A DNA stretch of 64,000 bases, taken from NCBI RefSeq assembly GCF_003172935.1, contig NZ_QGKS01000253.1, forward strand, positions 1 through 64,000, given 5' to 3'. Under the pieces are notes generated by a model. That model saw only the letters and a program-made list of their open reading frames with translations. It was not told the origin of the DNA and searched no databases. Origin of the DNA: Micromonospora sicca. Lineage in GTDB: Bacteria > Actinomycetota > Actinomycetes > Mycobacteriales > Micromonosporaceae. Shown here in pieces: positions 25,070 through 33,231 of this stretch (its first letter is position 1; every line of letters begins with the position of its first letter). A program made the translations under genes and the position numbers.

Positions 25070-25082
25070 AACGGGAGACGTC

Positions 25083-25838
25083 ATGCCGCCGGTGAATGTG
25101 CTCAGCAAGGCCGACCGGGTGCTGGAGCTGCTCGCCGACCAGGGCGAGATGCCGATCGCCGGGCTCATCGAGGCGCTGGAGGAGCCCCGTACGAGCGTGT
25201 ACCGCCTTCTGGAGAGCATGCAGGAACTCGGGTGGGTGGAGCCAGGTGCGCGGCGGGGGCAATACCGGCTCGGGCTCAAGGTGTTCCGGCTGGGCGCGGC
25301 GGTTGCTCAGCGGTTCGACGAGCGTCAGGCCGCGCTGCCCGTCATGGAGCGGCTGCACGAGCAGACCGGCGAAACCGTTTTCCTGTGCGTACGCCAGGGG
25401 CTCGAGGCGGTGTGCATCGAGCGCATCGACGGCGCGCGCGTCCAGATTCTCGAGCTCAGGCTCGGCGGCCGGCTGCCGTTGCACGTCGGCGGGGCACCTC
25501 GTGTCCTCCTCGCTTTCGCTGGCGAAGCCCTCTGGGACGAGTACCTGTTCCGCTCGCCGCTCACCACCTACACAAGCAAGACCCTGAACACCCCCGAGCT
25601 GGTGCGGCAGTCCCTCGCGGCGGACGTGAACGCGGGAATCGTCATCAGCGACGAGGACGTGACCCCCGGCATCGCGTCGATCGCCGCTCCCGTCTTCAAC
25701 CACACCGGCACGGTCTGCGCCGCGCTGTCACTGGCCGGCGTGTCTCCCGTGCTGCTCGGTGACAACCGACAGCGACACGAATCGATGGTGCGGGAGGCGG
25801 CCGCGGAGGTCTCCCGCTCGCTCGGCTACTCCAGTTAG
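25083..25838 (+). CDS. IclR-family transcriptional regulator
   Basis: 251 residues. An N-terminal winged HTH (about 5-65; VLSKADRVLELLADQGEMP, then PRTSVYRLLESMQELGWVE) is followed by the IclR effector domain (about 80-245) with the typical LHEQTGETVFLCVRQG and a late GIASIAAPVFNHTGTV. Members bind small catabolic intermediates and control the adjacent pathway. It heads a run of five plus-strand genes (cupin, two transketolase subunits, oxidoreductase) spaced by overlaps or under 20 bp. It is therefore the likely local regulator for both arms of the locus. Confidence 0.93.
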   Translation: MPPVNVLSKADRVLELLADQGEMPIAGLIEALEEPRTSVYRLLESMQELGWVEPGARRGQYRLGLKVFRLGAAVAQRFDERQAALPVMERLHEQTGETVFLCVRQGLEAVCIERIDGARVQILELRLGGRLPLHVGGAPRVLLAFAGEALWDEYLFRSPLTTYTSKTLNTPELVRQSLAADVNAGIVISDEDVTPGIASIAAPVFNHTGTVCAALSLAGVSPVLLGDNRQRHESMVREAAAEVSRSLGYSS

Positions 25839-25848
25839 GAGAAACGCT

Positions 25849-26235
25849 TTGTCTGACGGAACAACCCCCGTCGTACGTCGTGATCAGGGACGAGAGTTCC
25901 TCGCGCTCGGTGCACCGGTCTACCGACTGGTGCATCCGAAGACCGTGGGCTCCGTCGGGGTCGGCGTTTCGCTGTGCGTCATGCAGCCGGGCCAGCAGGT
26001 CCGCCGCCACCGGCACGACTACGAAGAGGCCTACTACGTGGTGCGCGGCACCGGCCTGATGTATCTCGAAGACCACGAGCCCATCCGCTTGGAGCCCGGC
26101 CTGTCCGTCTACATCGCGGCAAACCGCGTGCACGGACAGATCAACGACGGCTCGGAGACGCTCGAGATCGTGTGCTCCCTGTCGCCTCCCCCGGTCGAGG
26201 GACAGGTTCCGGAATTCGTGGAGGAGAACCAGTGA
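25849..26235 (+). CDS. Single-domain cupin protein
   Basis: 128 residues from a TTG with AGGAGA 7 bp before it; that ribosome-binding site decides the start, since no ATG or GTG fits. Cupin motif 1 reads GQQVRRHRHDYEEAYYVVRG (the metal ligands are the two His, a Glu) and motif 2 supplies the fourth ligand in NRVHGQIND. Single-cupin enzymes of this size are often sugar or sugar-acid isomerases or dioxygenases, or bind the pathway substrate. It overlaps the next gene by 4 bp, so it belongs with the transketolase pair. Confidence 0.88.
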   Translation: MSDGTTPVVRRDQGREFLALGAPVYRLVHPKTVGSVGVGVSLCVMQPGQQVRRHRHDYEEAYYVVRGTGLMYLEDHEPIRLEPGLSVYIAANRVHGQINDGSETLEIVCSLSPPPVEGQVPEFVEENQ

Positions 26236-27083
26236 GTGCAGCAGCCGACGACGGTGAGCTGATCGCCCGGATCAAGGAGAAGGCGCTCTTCGCCCGCGAG
26301 GAGACGGTGCGCCTGACCGGCATCGCGAAGACCGGGCACTACGCCTCGGCCTTCTCCTGCGCCGAGATCCTCGCGACGCTCTACTACGGCGACATCATGC
26401 GGCTCAAGCCGGGCGAGCCGCAGTGGAAGCAACGCGACCGCTTCCTCTTCGGCAAGGGCCACGCGGCGATCGCGCTGTACCCGTTCCTCGCCGACTACGG
26501 CTTCTTCGACAAGTCCGTGCTCGACGAGTACACCCGCCTCGGCAACCCGCTCGGCGACCACCCGGACATGCGCAAGGTGCCGGGCATCGACTTCAGCTCC
26601 GGCTCCCTGGGGCATGCGCTGTCCGCCGGTCTCGGGATGGCCCTCGGCGGCCGGCTCAACAAGATCGACTACAACGTCTTCGTGCTGCTCGGCGACGGCG
26701 AGCAGCACGAGGGTCAGGTGTGGGAAGCGGCGCTGTCCGCGGCCCACCACCGCACCGGCAACCTGATCGCGATCGTCGACCGCAACGAGTACAGCCTCGA
26801 CGGCAAGGTCGACGACGTCATCGGCATCGAGCCGGTGCTCGACAAGTGGCAGGCCTTCGGCTGGAACACCATCGACATCGACGGCCACGACGTACCCCAG
26901 GTGTTGCGGGCCCTGCGCGACGCGACCGCCGCCAGCGACGGCGGCAAGCCGACGGTCATCGTGGCCCACACCGTCAAGGGCAAGGGCATCCCCTACATGG
27001 AGACCCAGTTCGGCTGGCACCTCGGCTACCTGCACCCCTCCGACGAGAAAGCCGCCCTCGCGCACCTGAGGAGCAACGCGTGA
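26232..27083 (+). CDS. Transketolase-like protein, N-terminal (thiamine-diphosphate) subunit
   Basis: 283 residues from a GTG overlapping the cupin stop (GTGA). It contains the pyrophosphate-binding half of transketolase: HYASAFSCAEILATLYYG, KGHAAIALY, and the ThDP/Mg motif with GDG at 154-156 and Asn185 (IVDRN). The pyrimidine-binding half is encoded separately by the next gene, an arrangement seen in archaeal-type and catabolic two-subunit transketolases. It transfers a two-carbon ketol unit. Because it sits in an inducible catabolic locus, a specialised donor sugar rather than a pentose phosphate is likely. Confidence 0.93.
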   Translation: MSAAADDGELIARIKEKALFAREETVRLTGIAKTGHYASAFSCAEILATLYYGDIMRLKPGEPQWKQRDRFLFGKGHAAIALYPFLADYGFFDKSVLDEYTRLGNPLGDHPDMRKVPGIDFSSGSLGHALSAGLGMALGGRLNKIDYNVFVLLGDGEQHEGQVWEAALSAAHHRTGNLIAIVDRNEYSLDGKVDDVIGIEPVLDKWQAFGWNTIDIDGHDVPQVLRALRDATAASDGGKPTVIVAHTVKGKGIPYMETQFGWHLGYLHPSDEKAALAHLRSNA

Positions 27084-28069
27084 CCACCACCGAGCCCGAG
27101 CTGCACCCCGACTCCTGGCACCTGCTGATGCTGCTGGACCAGGCGCCCGGGTTCGCCGCCATCTCGCAGGCCCTCATCGAGCTGACCGACGAGGGACACC
27201 CCATCGCGGTCACCACCGCCGACCTCAAGTACTCCAACGGGCTGGTGCGCTTCCAGGAGAAGCACCCCGAGCGGTTCCTGCAGTTCGGCATCTCCGAGCA
27301 GAACATGGTGTCGGCGTCGGCCGGGCTGGCCACCACGGGCCTGCTGCCCTACACCGCGACGTTCGCGTCGTTCCTGGCGCTGCTGTGCTGCGAGCAGATC
27401 CGCACCGACGTGGCGTACTGCAACCAGCCGGTCCGCCTCATCGGCCACCACGCCGGCATCAGCCTCGGCTTCTACGGCACCTCGCACCACGCCACCGAGG
27501 ACCTGGCCATCATGCGCAGCATGGCCAACATGACCGTGATCGCGCCGTCGGACCCGGCCCAGTTCCACGCGGCGATCCGCGCCACGGTGAACCACCCCGG
27601 GCCGATCTACTTCCGCGCCAGCCGCGGCCGCGACCCGATCATCTACGAGCACGGTGTCGACTTCCAGCTCGGACGCGCCATCGCGCACGGCGAGGGCAGC
27701 GACCTCATGCTCATCGCCACCGGCTCGTCGGTGCACCCGACGCTGGCGGCGGCCGAACAGCTCCGCGAGCAGGGGATCTCGGTGGGCGTGCTCGACATGC
27801 ACACCGTGAAGCCGCTCGACGGCGACGCCGTGCTGGCCGCGGCGCGGGGGGCCGGCCGGCTCATGACCGTCGAGGAGCACAACGTGCTCGGCGGGCTGGG
27901 CGGCGCCGTCGCCGAGGTGCTCACCGAGGAAGGCGTGGCCACCAAGCTGCACCGGCACGGCATCAAGGACGAGTACAGCCTGATCGGGCCGCCGACGCAC
28001 CTCTACCGGCACTACGAGCTGGATGCCGCCGGCATCGCGCAGGTCGCCCTGCGCTTCCTGAACGCGTGA
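27080..28069 (+). CDS. Transketolase-like protein, C-terminal (pyrimidine-binding) subunit
   Basis: 329 residues from a GTG overlapping the previous stop (GTGA). The pyrimidine domain has the ThDP-activating Glu73 in FGISEQNMVSAS; the C-terminal transketolase domain reads LMLIATGSSVHPTLAAAEQL and MTVEEHNVLGGLGGAVAEVL. It pairs with the 26232-27083 product to make one active site. The family matches class DXS-like two-subunit enzymes as well as true transketolases, so exact chemistry is unproven. Confidence 0.93.
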   Translation: MTTTEPELHPDSWHLLMLLDQAPGFAAISQALIELTDEGHPIAVTTADLKYSNGLVRFQEKHPERFLQFGISEQNMVSASAGLATTGLLPYTATFASFLALLCCEQIRTDVAYCNQPVRLIGHHAGISLGFYGTSHHATEDLAIMRSMANMTVIAPSDPAQFHAAIRATVNHPGPIYFRASRGRDPIIYEHGVDFQLGRAIAHGEGSDLMLIATGSSVHPTLAAAEQLREQGISVGVLDMHTVKPLDGDAVLAAARGAGRLMTVEEHNVLGGLGGAVAEVLTEEGVATKLHRHGIKDEYSLIGPPTHLYRHYELDAAGIAQVALRFLNA

Positions 28070-28088
28070 ACGGAAAGGTTGATCAGTC

Positions 28089-29066
28089 ATGAGGGCGGTT
28101 GTCTTCACCGGGGCGGGCGGCAACGAGGTCATCGACCTCGTCGAGCGGCCAGACCCGATCCCGACCGGCAACGACGTTCGGGTCCGCGTCCGCTACGCCG
28201 GCATGAACCCGGCGGACGCCCAGCAGCGCAACGGGATCTACCCGGCCCCTCCGGGCAGCCCCGCGGACATTCCCGGTCTGGAGGTGTCGGGCGTCGTCGA
28301 GGCCGTCGGTGACGCGGTGACCACGTGGTCGCCCGGCGACCGGGTGTTCGGCCTCGTGGGTGGCGGCGGCCTCGCCGACCGGGTGATCGTCAACGAGCGG
28401 CACCTGGCCCGCGTGCCGGACTCGCTGTCCGAGGCCGACGCCGCGGCAGTGCCGGAGGCGTACATGACCGCGCACGACGCGATCCGGTCGCAGGCCGGGC
28501 TGCAGATGGGCGAGACACTCCTCGTTCACGGGGCCGCTGGCGGCGTCGGGAGCGCTGCCGTCCAGATCGGGCTCGCGGCCGGTGCGCGGGTCATCGGCGT
28601 CGTGCGCAGCGAATCGTCGTACCAGGCGGTGAAGGCGCTCGGCGCGGAGGTCGTCCACGACGCCGACTTCGCGACCGAAGTCGCCGAGCTCACCGGCGGT
28701 CGAGGTGCCGATGTCATCCTGGAGCTGGTCGGCGCCCCGCACTTCCCGGCCAACCTCGACGCGATCGCCGTACGCGGACGGATCATCGTCGTGGGCGTCG
28801 GTGCCGGCAGTGAGACTCAGATGCCACTGCTGCGGCTCATGCAGAAGCGGGTGCGCGTGCAGGGGACCGTCCTCCGCGCCCGGCCCATCGAGCAGAAGGC
28901 GGAAGCCGTCCGCGCCTTCGAACGGGAGGTGCTGCCCGCGCTCGCGAGCGGACGCGTCCGGCCGGTCATCGACCAGATCTTCCCGGTGGCGCAGGTGAAG
29001 TCGGCATTCGACCGGCTTGAGGGCAAGGGCAAGGTCGGCAAGATCCTGCTGGACTTCGGCGGCTGA
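28089..29066 (+). CDS. Zinc-independent NADPH:quinone-oxidoreductase-like MDR protein
   Basis: A 325-residue medium-chain reductase. The GroES-like domain lacks the catalytic and structural zinc cysteines, and the nucleotide motif HGAAGGVGSA is at 147-156. This places it with zeta-crystallin/Qor-type enzymes, which reduce quinones or enones with NADPH. It begins 19 bp after the transketolase C-subunit and is the last gene of the plus-strand arm, ending at a strong hairpin. Within the pathway it may reduce an enone or ketone intermediate. Confidence 0.92.
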   Translation: MRAVVFTGAGGNEVIDLVERPDPIPTGNDVRVRVRYAGMNPADAQQRNGIYPAPPGSPADIPGLEVSGVVEAVGDAVTTWSPGDRVFGLVGGGGLADRVIVNERHLARVPDSLSEADAAAVPEAYMTAHDAIRSQAGLQMGETLLVHGAAGGVGSAAVQIGLAAGARVIGVVRSESSYQAVKALGAEVVHDADFATEVAELTGGRGADVILELVGAPHFPANLDAIAVRGRIIVVGVGAGSETQMPLLRLMQKRVRVQGTVLRARPIEQKAEAVRAFEREVLPALASGRVRPVIDQIFPVAQVKSAFDRLEGKGKVGKILLDFGG

Positions 29067-29072
29067 GCAGGA

Positions 29073-29112
29073 ACTGCCCGCTCCGCACGTCTGACAGTGC
29101 GGAGCGGGCAGT
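29073..29112 (+). terminator. Perfect 16-bp terminator hairpin
   Basis: ACTGCCCGCTCCGCAC (29073-29088) pairs perfectly with 29097-29112 over an 8-nt loop, 7 bp after the oxidoreductase stop. It ends the iclR-cupin-transketolase transcript. Confidence 0.88.
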
Positions 29113-29316
29113 CGGCCGCGCTGGCAATTGCCACTGGAGCGGCGGGCGACGTCGAGTTGGACGAGAACGCCCTCCGGGACGTCGTCGCGTACGAGGAGCT
29201 TCTCGCCAGCCGGGTGCTGAGGCCACAGTGTGTTCGCGCGGGCCCTCGGTGTTCGCGCGAGGCCTCGCCATCGGGCGAAGGAGCAACAGATCGCGGTGTC
29301 CGGGCGGCGGGGTTGG
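29113..29316 (+). other. Gene scrap of unclear origin
   Basis: Right after the terminator an open frame encodes SAALAIATGAAGDVELDENA followed by LRDVVAYEELLASRVLRP and then becomes low-complexity Arg/Gly sequence with no family resemblance. The first 40 codons look like the C-terminus of an unidentified helical protein, without a plausible start. Otherwise nothing is seen before the next gene. Confidence 0.25.
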
Positions 29317-29721
29317 TCAGTGGGCGTCGGTGACCACATGAGAGCAGGCCGGGCAGGCCACCGGCCCCTGCTCGGCGAACCACCGGCAGCTACGCCGAAT
29401 CGCGCACTTGGGAAGCTCGATCTCCGCCGGCCCCACGGTCTCCTGGTAGGAGGCGGCCATCCGGGCGCCCAGCCCGCAGTGCTCGCCGGTCCAGAAGCCG
29501 CAGGACGAGGTGACGCACGGCCCGGCGAGCCGGTAGCGGGCCTCGACCGGCGTGTCCGAGCCGGCCGCCGCGGCGAGCGCTACGTCGGCGGGAACCTGCG
29601 GGGTGACGTAGGCGACCCGACCCGCCGGAGTGATCATGCCGAGGAACACCGTGGCGTTGGCCGCGGGGGTGCTCGGGCACATCCGCTCCGGCGGGTCCGG
29701 ACGACGGACGACGACGGTCAC
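29317..29721 (-). CDS. Eight-cysteine protein of unknown function
   Basis: 134 residues from a GTG whose bases overlap the stop of the preceding gene (GTGA); the ATG-like frame further upstream is therefore not needed. Eight cysteines are arranged as MCPST, GPCVTSSCGFWTGEHC, KCAIRRSCRW and ACPACSH. That suggests a metal or Fe-S site with a C-x2-C pair at the C-terminus. A conserved-looking core VFLGMITPAGRVAYVTP precedes them. I do not recognise a characterised family. It is the third gene of a coupled operon with an 86-residue protein and a Tat-exported protein. Confidence 0.75.
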   Translation of the reverse strand: MTVVVRRPDPPERMCPSTPAANATVFLGMITPAGRVAYVTPQVPADVALAAAAGSDTPVEARYRLAGPCVTSSCGFWTGEHCGLGARMAASYQETVGPAEIELPKCAIRRSCRWFAEQGPVACPACSHVVTDAH

Positions 29722-29978
29722 CGCTGGATCCAGAAACCGATGTCGTTGATCTTCTGACCGAGGTCCTCGGCGGAGATGCCGTCGAGCACCCACAGCCCGT
29801 ACCACTCGGGGCGGAGCTTGAGGTTGGCGTGGCCGAGGGTGAGCGGGTTGGCCAGCTTGGCGTTGGCGGAGGAGAGGGCGGCCAGGCCGGCCTTCTGGAT
29901 CTCGCCGGCGATGAGGGTCTGCTGCTCGGCGGTCAGGTCGACGCCGTCGACCACGAACCGGAACTCGTTGCGGGACAT
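29718..29978 (-). CDS. 86-residue protein of unknown function
   Basis: It starts at an ATG with a textbook GGAGGT site 6 bp upstream. Sequence begins MSRNEFRFVVDGVDLTAEQQ and ends GQKINDIGFWIQR. It is soluble, without cysteines or signal peptide. Residues 5-20 form a strand then a helix, followed by an amphipathic helix and a Trp-rich strand (WYGLWVLDG). The size and central position in a coupled operon would fit a peptide-modification precursor or a small binding partner, but there is no evidence of a core peptide. Unknown family. Confidence 0.75.
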   Translation of the reverse strand: MSRNEFRFVVDGVDLTAEQQTLIAGEIQKAGLAALSSANAKLANPLTLGHANLKLRPEWYGLWVLDGISAEDLGQKINDIGFWIQR

Positions 29979-29991
29979 GTGTTACCTCCGG

Positions 29992-30699
29992 TCATTCGTA
30001 CGATTCGGTGCCCAGCCCGCGGCGCAGGCTGGTCCGGGTGAAGGCCGCCCAGCCGGAGCGGGATGCGACGTCGACGTGCTGCCCGGCCCGGGTGAGCGCC
30101 CGGTTGGCGTGCTCCCGCCAGCGGGCCCTGCCGGCCGATCGGTCGCCCCACAGCTCCCGGCACGCCGCGACCGCGAAGGCCACCTGTGCGGGCGAGCCGG
30201 TGAAGCCGGCGACCCCGTCGCCGACCCGGACGGCCCCGCCGGCCAGCACGGTGACGGTCGGGAAGTGGTGGTGCAGGCTGGCCAGGGTCGCCCAGTGGCT
30301 GCCGTCCATCCGGCCGGCGGCGAACCCGTCGTGCAACCCGTCGTCGCGCCGGTAGCGGATCGCGTGCAGGGTGAAGGCGTCGCCGGCCGGGTCGACCCGG
30401 CCGACCACCTGGACCGGGGCGCTCCAGACGTGGGGCGAGTTCGCCGACCAGAAGGCCAGCCAGCCGGCAAGCCGGTCGTGGAAGTCGGCCTGGAAGCGGC
30501 CGGTGGTCGCCGCCCCGCCGGGTGCGTGCAACGTCGCGGTGGCGATCCGGCCGCGAGAGACCAGCGGGGTAGCGGCGGTCGGGCTCGCGGCGGTCGCGGC
30601 GGTCGGGGCGCCGGCCACGCCGGTCACGGTGACCGCCGAGGCCGCCGCCGCGCCGGCGAGGAGTCGCCGGCGCGAGAACAGGTGTCCGTTGTCGTTCAT
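29992..30699 (-). CDS. Tat-exported protein of unknown function
   Basis: 235 residues from the ATG at 30699, chosen because AAAGG lies 6 bp before it and because the protein then begins with a twin-arginine signal (FSRRRLLAGAAAAS, cleavage after about residue 38). The mature part has a SnoaL-like or unknown alpha+beta look (GRFQADFHDRLAGWLAFW, FTLHAIRYR, TLASLHHHFPTVTVLAGG) with a Trp/His-rich core and a final helix. It is separated by 13 bp from the 86-residue protein gene. The Tat signal implies folding, possibly with a cofactor, before export. Confidence 0.75.
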   Translation of the reverse strand: MNDNGHLFSRRRLLAGAAAASAVTVTGVAGAPTAATAASPTAATPLVSRGRIATATLHAPGGAATTGRFQADFHDRLAGWLAFWSANSPHVWSAPVQVVGRVDPAGDAFTLHAIRYRRDDGLHDGFAAGRMDGSHWATLASLHHHFPTVTVLAGGAVRVGDGVAGFTGSPAQVAFAVAACRELWGDRSAGRARWREHANRALTRAGQHVDVASRSGWAAFTRTSLRRGLGTESYE

Positions 30700-30917
30700 C
30701 GTCGGCCTTTCGTCGACGGCCATTGGCCCGACGCTATCGACCGGAAGAGATCGGGTGAACACGTGGAGTGACGGGAGGTTGACATGAATGTTGGGAATCA
30801 ACGGCGGCGTGAACGGGCATTCGTGTGCTGCCGGCAGCGCGGCGCACCGCCCGACCCGATCGGTTGTGCCGGCCACCGCCGCGGCTGCGCCGCCATCGAC
30901 GGACGCGACGGCTCGAG

Positions 30918-31036
30918 GTATGCGGGGCGCAACGGTGGCCCCCGTCGGCCGTGCGGTCAACGCAGGATCTCCAGTCCCTCTCGGAGTGGTCGCTCGACTC
31001 TGGGAAACTGCCGAGCCATCCTCGGCGGTTTCGCCG
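30918..31036 (-). pseudogene. Partial duplicate of the abiEi/abiEii junction
   Basis: About 115 bp resemble 32395-32500, covering the last 20 codons of abiEi and the first codons of abiEii. On the minus strand both read SRAT-PRGTGDPA-T-RPT in the alternative frame. On the plus strand GCAGGATCTCCAGT and CTCTCGGAG-GGTCGCTCG are shared. The copy is diverged and coding capacity is lost. The rest of 30700-31079 holds no recognisable gene. Confidence 0.55.
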
Positions 31037-31054
31037 GTCATCGCCCGAACAGGA

Positions 31055-31090
31055 TCGGGATCGATCAAGATCGGCAGTCATGGCCCAGAG
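31055..31090 (+). repeat. 36-bp dispersed repeat, copy 1
   Basis: This matches 52492-52527 at 32 of 36 positions. It includes the motif GGGATCG-TCAAGAT and an ATG with the codons for Met-Ala-Gln. Each copy leads directly into a mycothiol/maleylpyruvate-isomerase-type remnant, so it is probably the shared leader and start of paralogous genes. Confidence 0.6.
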
Positions 31091-31547
31091 GGTGGCTGAC
31101 CGCGCCGAGAGCGGCCAACTACCCGACGAAATCCTTGCCGTGGCGAAGCGGCTGGCCGACCTGATCGGCGGGCTGCCCACCGCCGACATCGCCATCCCCG
31201 GTGCGTCGTGGACCGTCGCCGAGGCGGCAGCACACTTGGCGATGGCCAACGAACTCATGGCGACGATCGCCGGCGGCCGACCGGCGACTCACGGCGACGG
31301 AACGAAAGCCGGGCTGGCCAGCGCGAACGCGCAGTCTCTGAGCTACGACGGGTTGACCGGCGGTGGCTGTGGAAGGACCGGGAGCACGACATCGCCATGG
31401 AGCTTCCGGTGCTGCCGGCGTCCCCGGCGAGTCGCCCGACCCGATCCAGCTTTGCCTGCCCGGGCGCGGCTGCACCGCCATCGACGGCCGGGAGGGCCCG
31501 AGCCCAGCAGCGATGAGTTGGACTGCGACCCGGCGTCAGTCACATAG
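31080..31547 (+). pseudogene. Maleylpyruvate-isomerase-like (MDMPI) N-terminal domain, frameshifted
   Basis: The frame from the ATG at 31080 gives about 90 residues of the DinB-like mycothiol-dependent isomerase N-terminal domain (EILAVAKRLADLIGGLP, SWTVAEAAAHLAMANELMA). After SLSYDG near 31350 the frame is lost; a neighbouring frame continues with KDREHDIAMELPVLPA before degenerating. No C-terminal domain follows. A gene of this family would be about 230-260 residues, so this one is broken. Confidence 0.6.
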
Positions 31548-32438
31548 CCCTCCAGCCCTGAGCCGTTGCGGTCCAGGTCCGCCCACGGCAGTTCCCGAGC
31601 AAGGCCGGGTCGGCGAGCGCGAACACCTGCTGCAGCACGGTGCCGAAATCCGAGGGAAGACGGTCGTCGAGGCGGTGCTTACGTCGCCAGGCCGCCCACC
31701 GTGATTGCGCCAGCGTCGCAAAGCCGTCGAGGGCCTCGCTCAGCAGCACGGGCGTCACTACACGATATTCGGCCACCCGCTGCACTGCCGCCGCCAGCTG
31801 GTCGCCGTCAACATCGTGGCGGCAGGACAGCAGGTAAACGTCGGCGAAGTCACGCCAGCGAGTGTTCGCCTCGCCTCGCTGCAACGCCGTCACCAACTTC
31901 TCCGCGTACACCATCGGGAGCGGATAGCCGGTGACCACGATCTCCCCGTCGAGCAGCCGCGGAAGTTTGATCGGTTGCGGATCGGGCCAGATCGGGTCGC
32001 CGACGTTGACGTCGACATGGAAGGTCAAGCGTGCGGCGGAGAGACTGCCGGTGAGGCTGACCCGCACTCCGGCATAGACGTCGTCGTCCCGGATCGTGTC
32101 CGCGCTGGCGCTCGCCGCGTCGAAGACCAGGCCGTCGTCGAGGTGCAGGGTGGCGATGTCGCGGACGATGCCGAGCACCTGATCCGTGTCATTCGAGATC
32201 CATCGGCCTGAAGATCTACGTCGCGGGTGGGCCGGCGCGCGGCGTAGGCGGCCAGCAGAACCCCGCCCTTGAGGACGAGCTTGTCCGCGTACGGGGACTG
32301 GGACAGGCGGGCGAGGAAGCCTTCCAGGGCGTAGACCTGGTGCAGCTCGTCTGTGGGCCGACTGGTGCGACGAGCGAGGTTTTGGAGGTCGAGGTAGGCG
32401 CGGCCAGCGACGGTGGTACGCGTGGGACGTACGGTCAC
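31540..32438 (-). pseudogene. AbiEii-type nucleotidyltransferase toxin, one-base frameshift
   Basis: The GTG start at 32438 overlaps the stop of abiEi. The N-terminal part holds the nucleotidyltransferase motif LKGGVLLAAYAARRPTRDVDL. Near 32199 the frame breaks: adding one base would give DVDLQADGISNDTDQVLGIVRDIATL, joining it perfectly to the 212-residue remainder (VVTGYPLPMVYAEKLVTALQ, RWRDFADVYLLS). Everything else of an AbiEii/AbiGii toxin of about 300 residues is present. AbiE toxins are abortive-infection nucleotidyltransferases. Either the toxin is inactivated by a very recent deletion or the base is a sequencing error. Confidence 0.82.
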
Positions 32439-33043
32439 AGCAGGATCTCCAGTGCCTCTCGGAGCGGTCGCTCGGCTTTGGGGAACCGGCGAGCCATCGT
32501 CAGTAGTTTCGACGGCGAAGCGTCGCTCCGCCTCAGCCATCGCCGTAGCGCCGCGTACGCCACATCCGGCCCCTCCCGGTGCCGCAGACGAACGGCGTCG
32601 ATGATGCTGCGTTCGGGGCTGTAGAGCCCGATCGAGGTCTCCGGGTCGAGTCGCAGTTCCGTGCGCCCAGTATCGAAGGTGGCCGGGTCGAACCAGTGCC
32701 AGGCGACCGGCGCGGTAGTGGCCGGTCGATGCCGCCCGCGAGGCAGCGCAACGTCGATACGGGAGGGGATCTCGTCGGTGAGGCCGTGCCGAGCCAGCGC
32801 GGTGGTCAGGCACAGGGTGGCAGACGGGGCGCGGCGGGCGACCTCGATGAGGTCGATATCCGCCGTCTGCGCGTCATGTCGCCGGTAGAGCCCCCGTCCG
32901 ACAGGCTCGATGAGCCCGTGATCGCGCAGCCGGTACAGCTGCCGCTCTGACAGGCCAGCTTCAAGAGCTTGGGTGTAGCTGAAGGTGGCCGGGAGCATGC
33001 TCAGCAACACGCTCTCAGCCCCCGGTTCATCCGCTGACCCCAT
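32435..33043 (-). CDS. abiEi: AbiEi-type antitoxin (winged-helix)
   Basis: 202 residues. The N-terminal winged HTH reads FSYTQALEAGLSERQLYRLRDHGLIEPVGRGLYRR, the standard AbiEi_4 opening, followed by the C-terminal antitoxin/DNA-binding domain (LCLTTALARHGLTDEIP, ERSIIDAVRLRHREG). AbiEi represses its own promoter and neutralises AbiEii post-translationally. The toxin gene follows with a 4-bp overlap but is frameshifted. A promoter close to the ATG suggests leaderless translation. Confidence 0.88.
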   Translation of the reverse strand: MGSADEPGAESVLLSMLPATFSYTQALEAGLSERQLYRLRDHGLIEPVGRGLYRRHDAQTADIDLIEVARRAPSATLCLTTALARHGLTDEIPSRIDVALPRGRHRPATTAPVAWHWFDPATFDTGRTELRLDPETSIGLYSPERSIIDAVRLRHREGPDVAYAALRRWLRRSDASPSKLLTMARRFPKAERPLREALEILL

Positions 33044-33080
33044 GGGGAAACTCTATACACGTTGCCGCCACCTGTAGCGG
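33041..33080 (-). promoter_or_regulatory. Probable abiEi promoter giving a leaderless transcript
   Basis: On the minus strand a TATAGAG -10-like hexamer (33057-33051) stands 8 bp before the abiEi ATG (33043), leaving no room for a ribosome-binding site. A weak -35 candidate lies about 16 bp further up. Transcription would start at or beside the ATG. Confidence 0.45.
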
Positions 33081-33231
33081 ATTTCCTACCTGATGCGCTT
33101 CGGCCGATGGCGCCGGGATGGGGCGTGCAAGATCCGCGTTGACGTGAGACGAGGCGCCCTTGGTCTGATACCTGAAGCGGCCAGCGAAGTGCGCGAACCG
33201 TTCTCAATCATGAGCAGCTTCGGCCGCTCGG

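Noticed and set aside
17746..29066. Sulfoquinovose or D-apiose pathway assignment for the catabolic locus
   Set aside because: Only the split transketolase and aldehyde dehydrogenase resemble those routes; the kinase, isomerase and sulfonate-handling genes that define them are missing.
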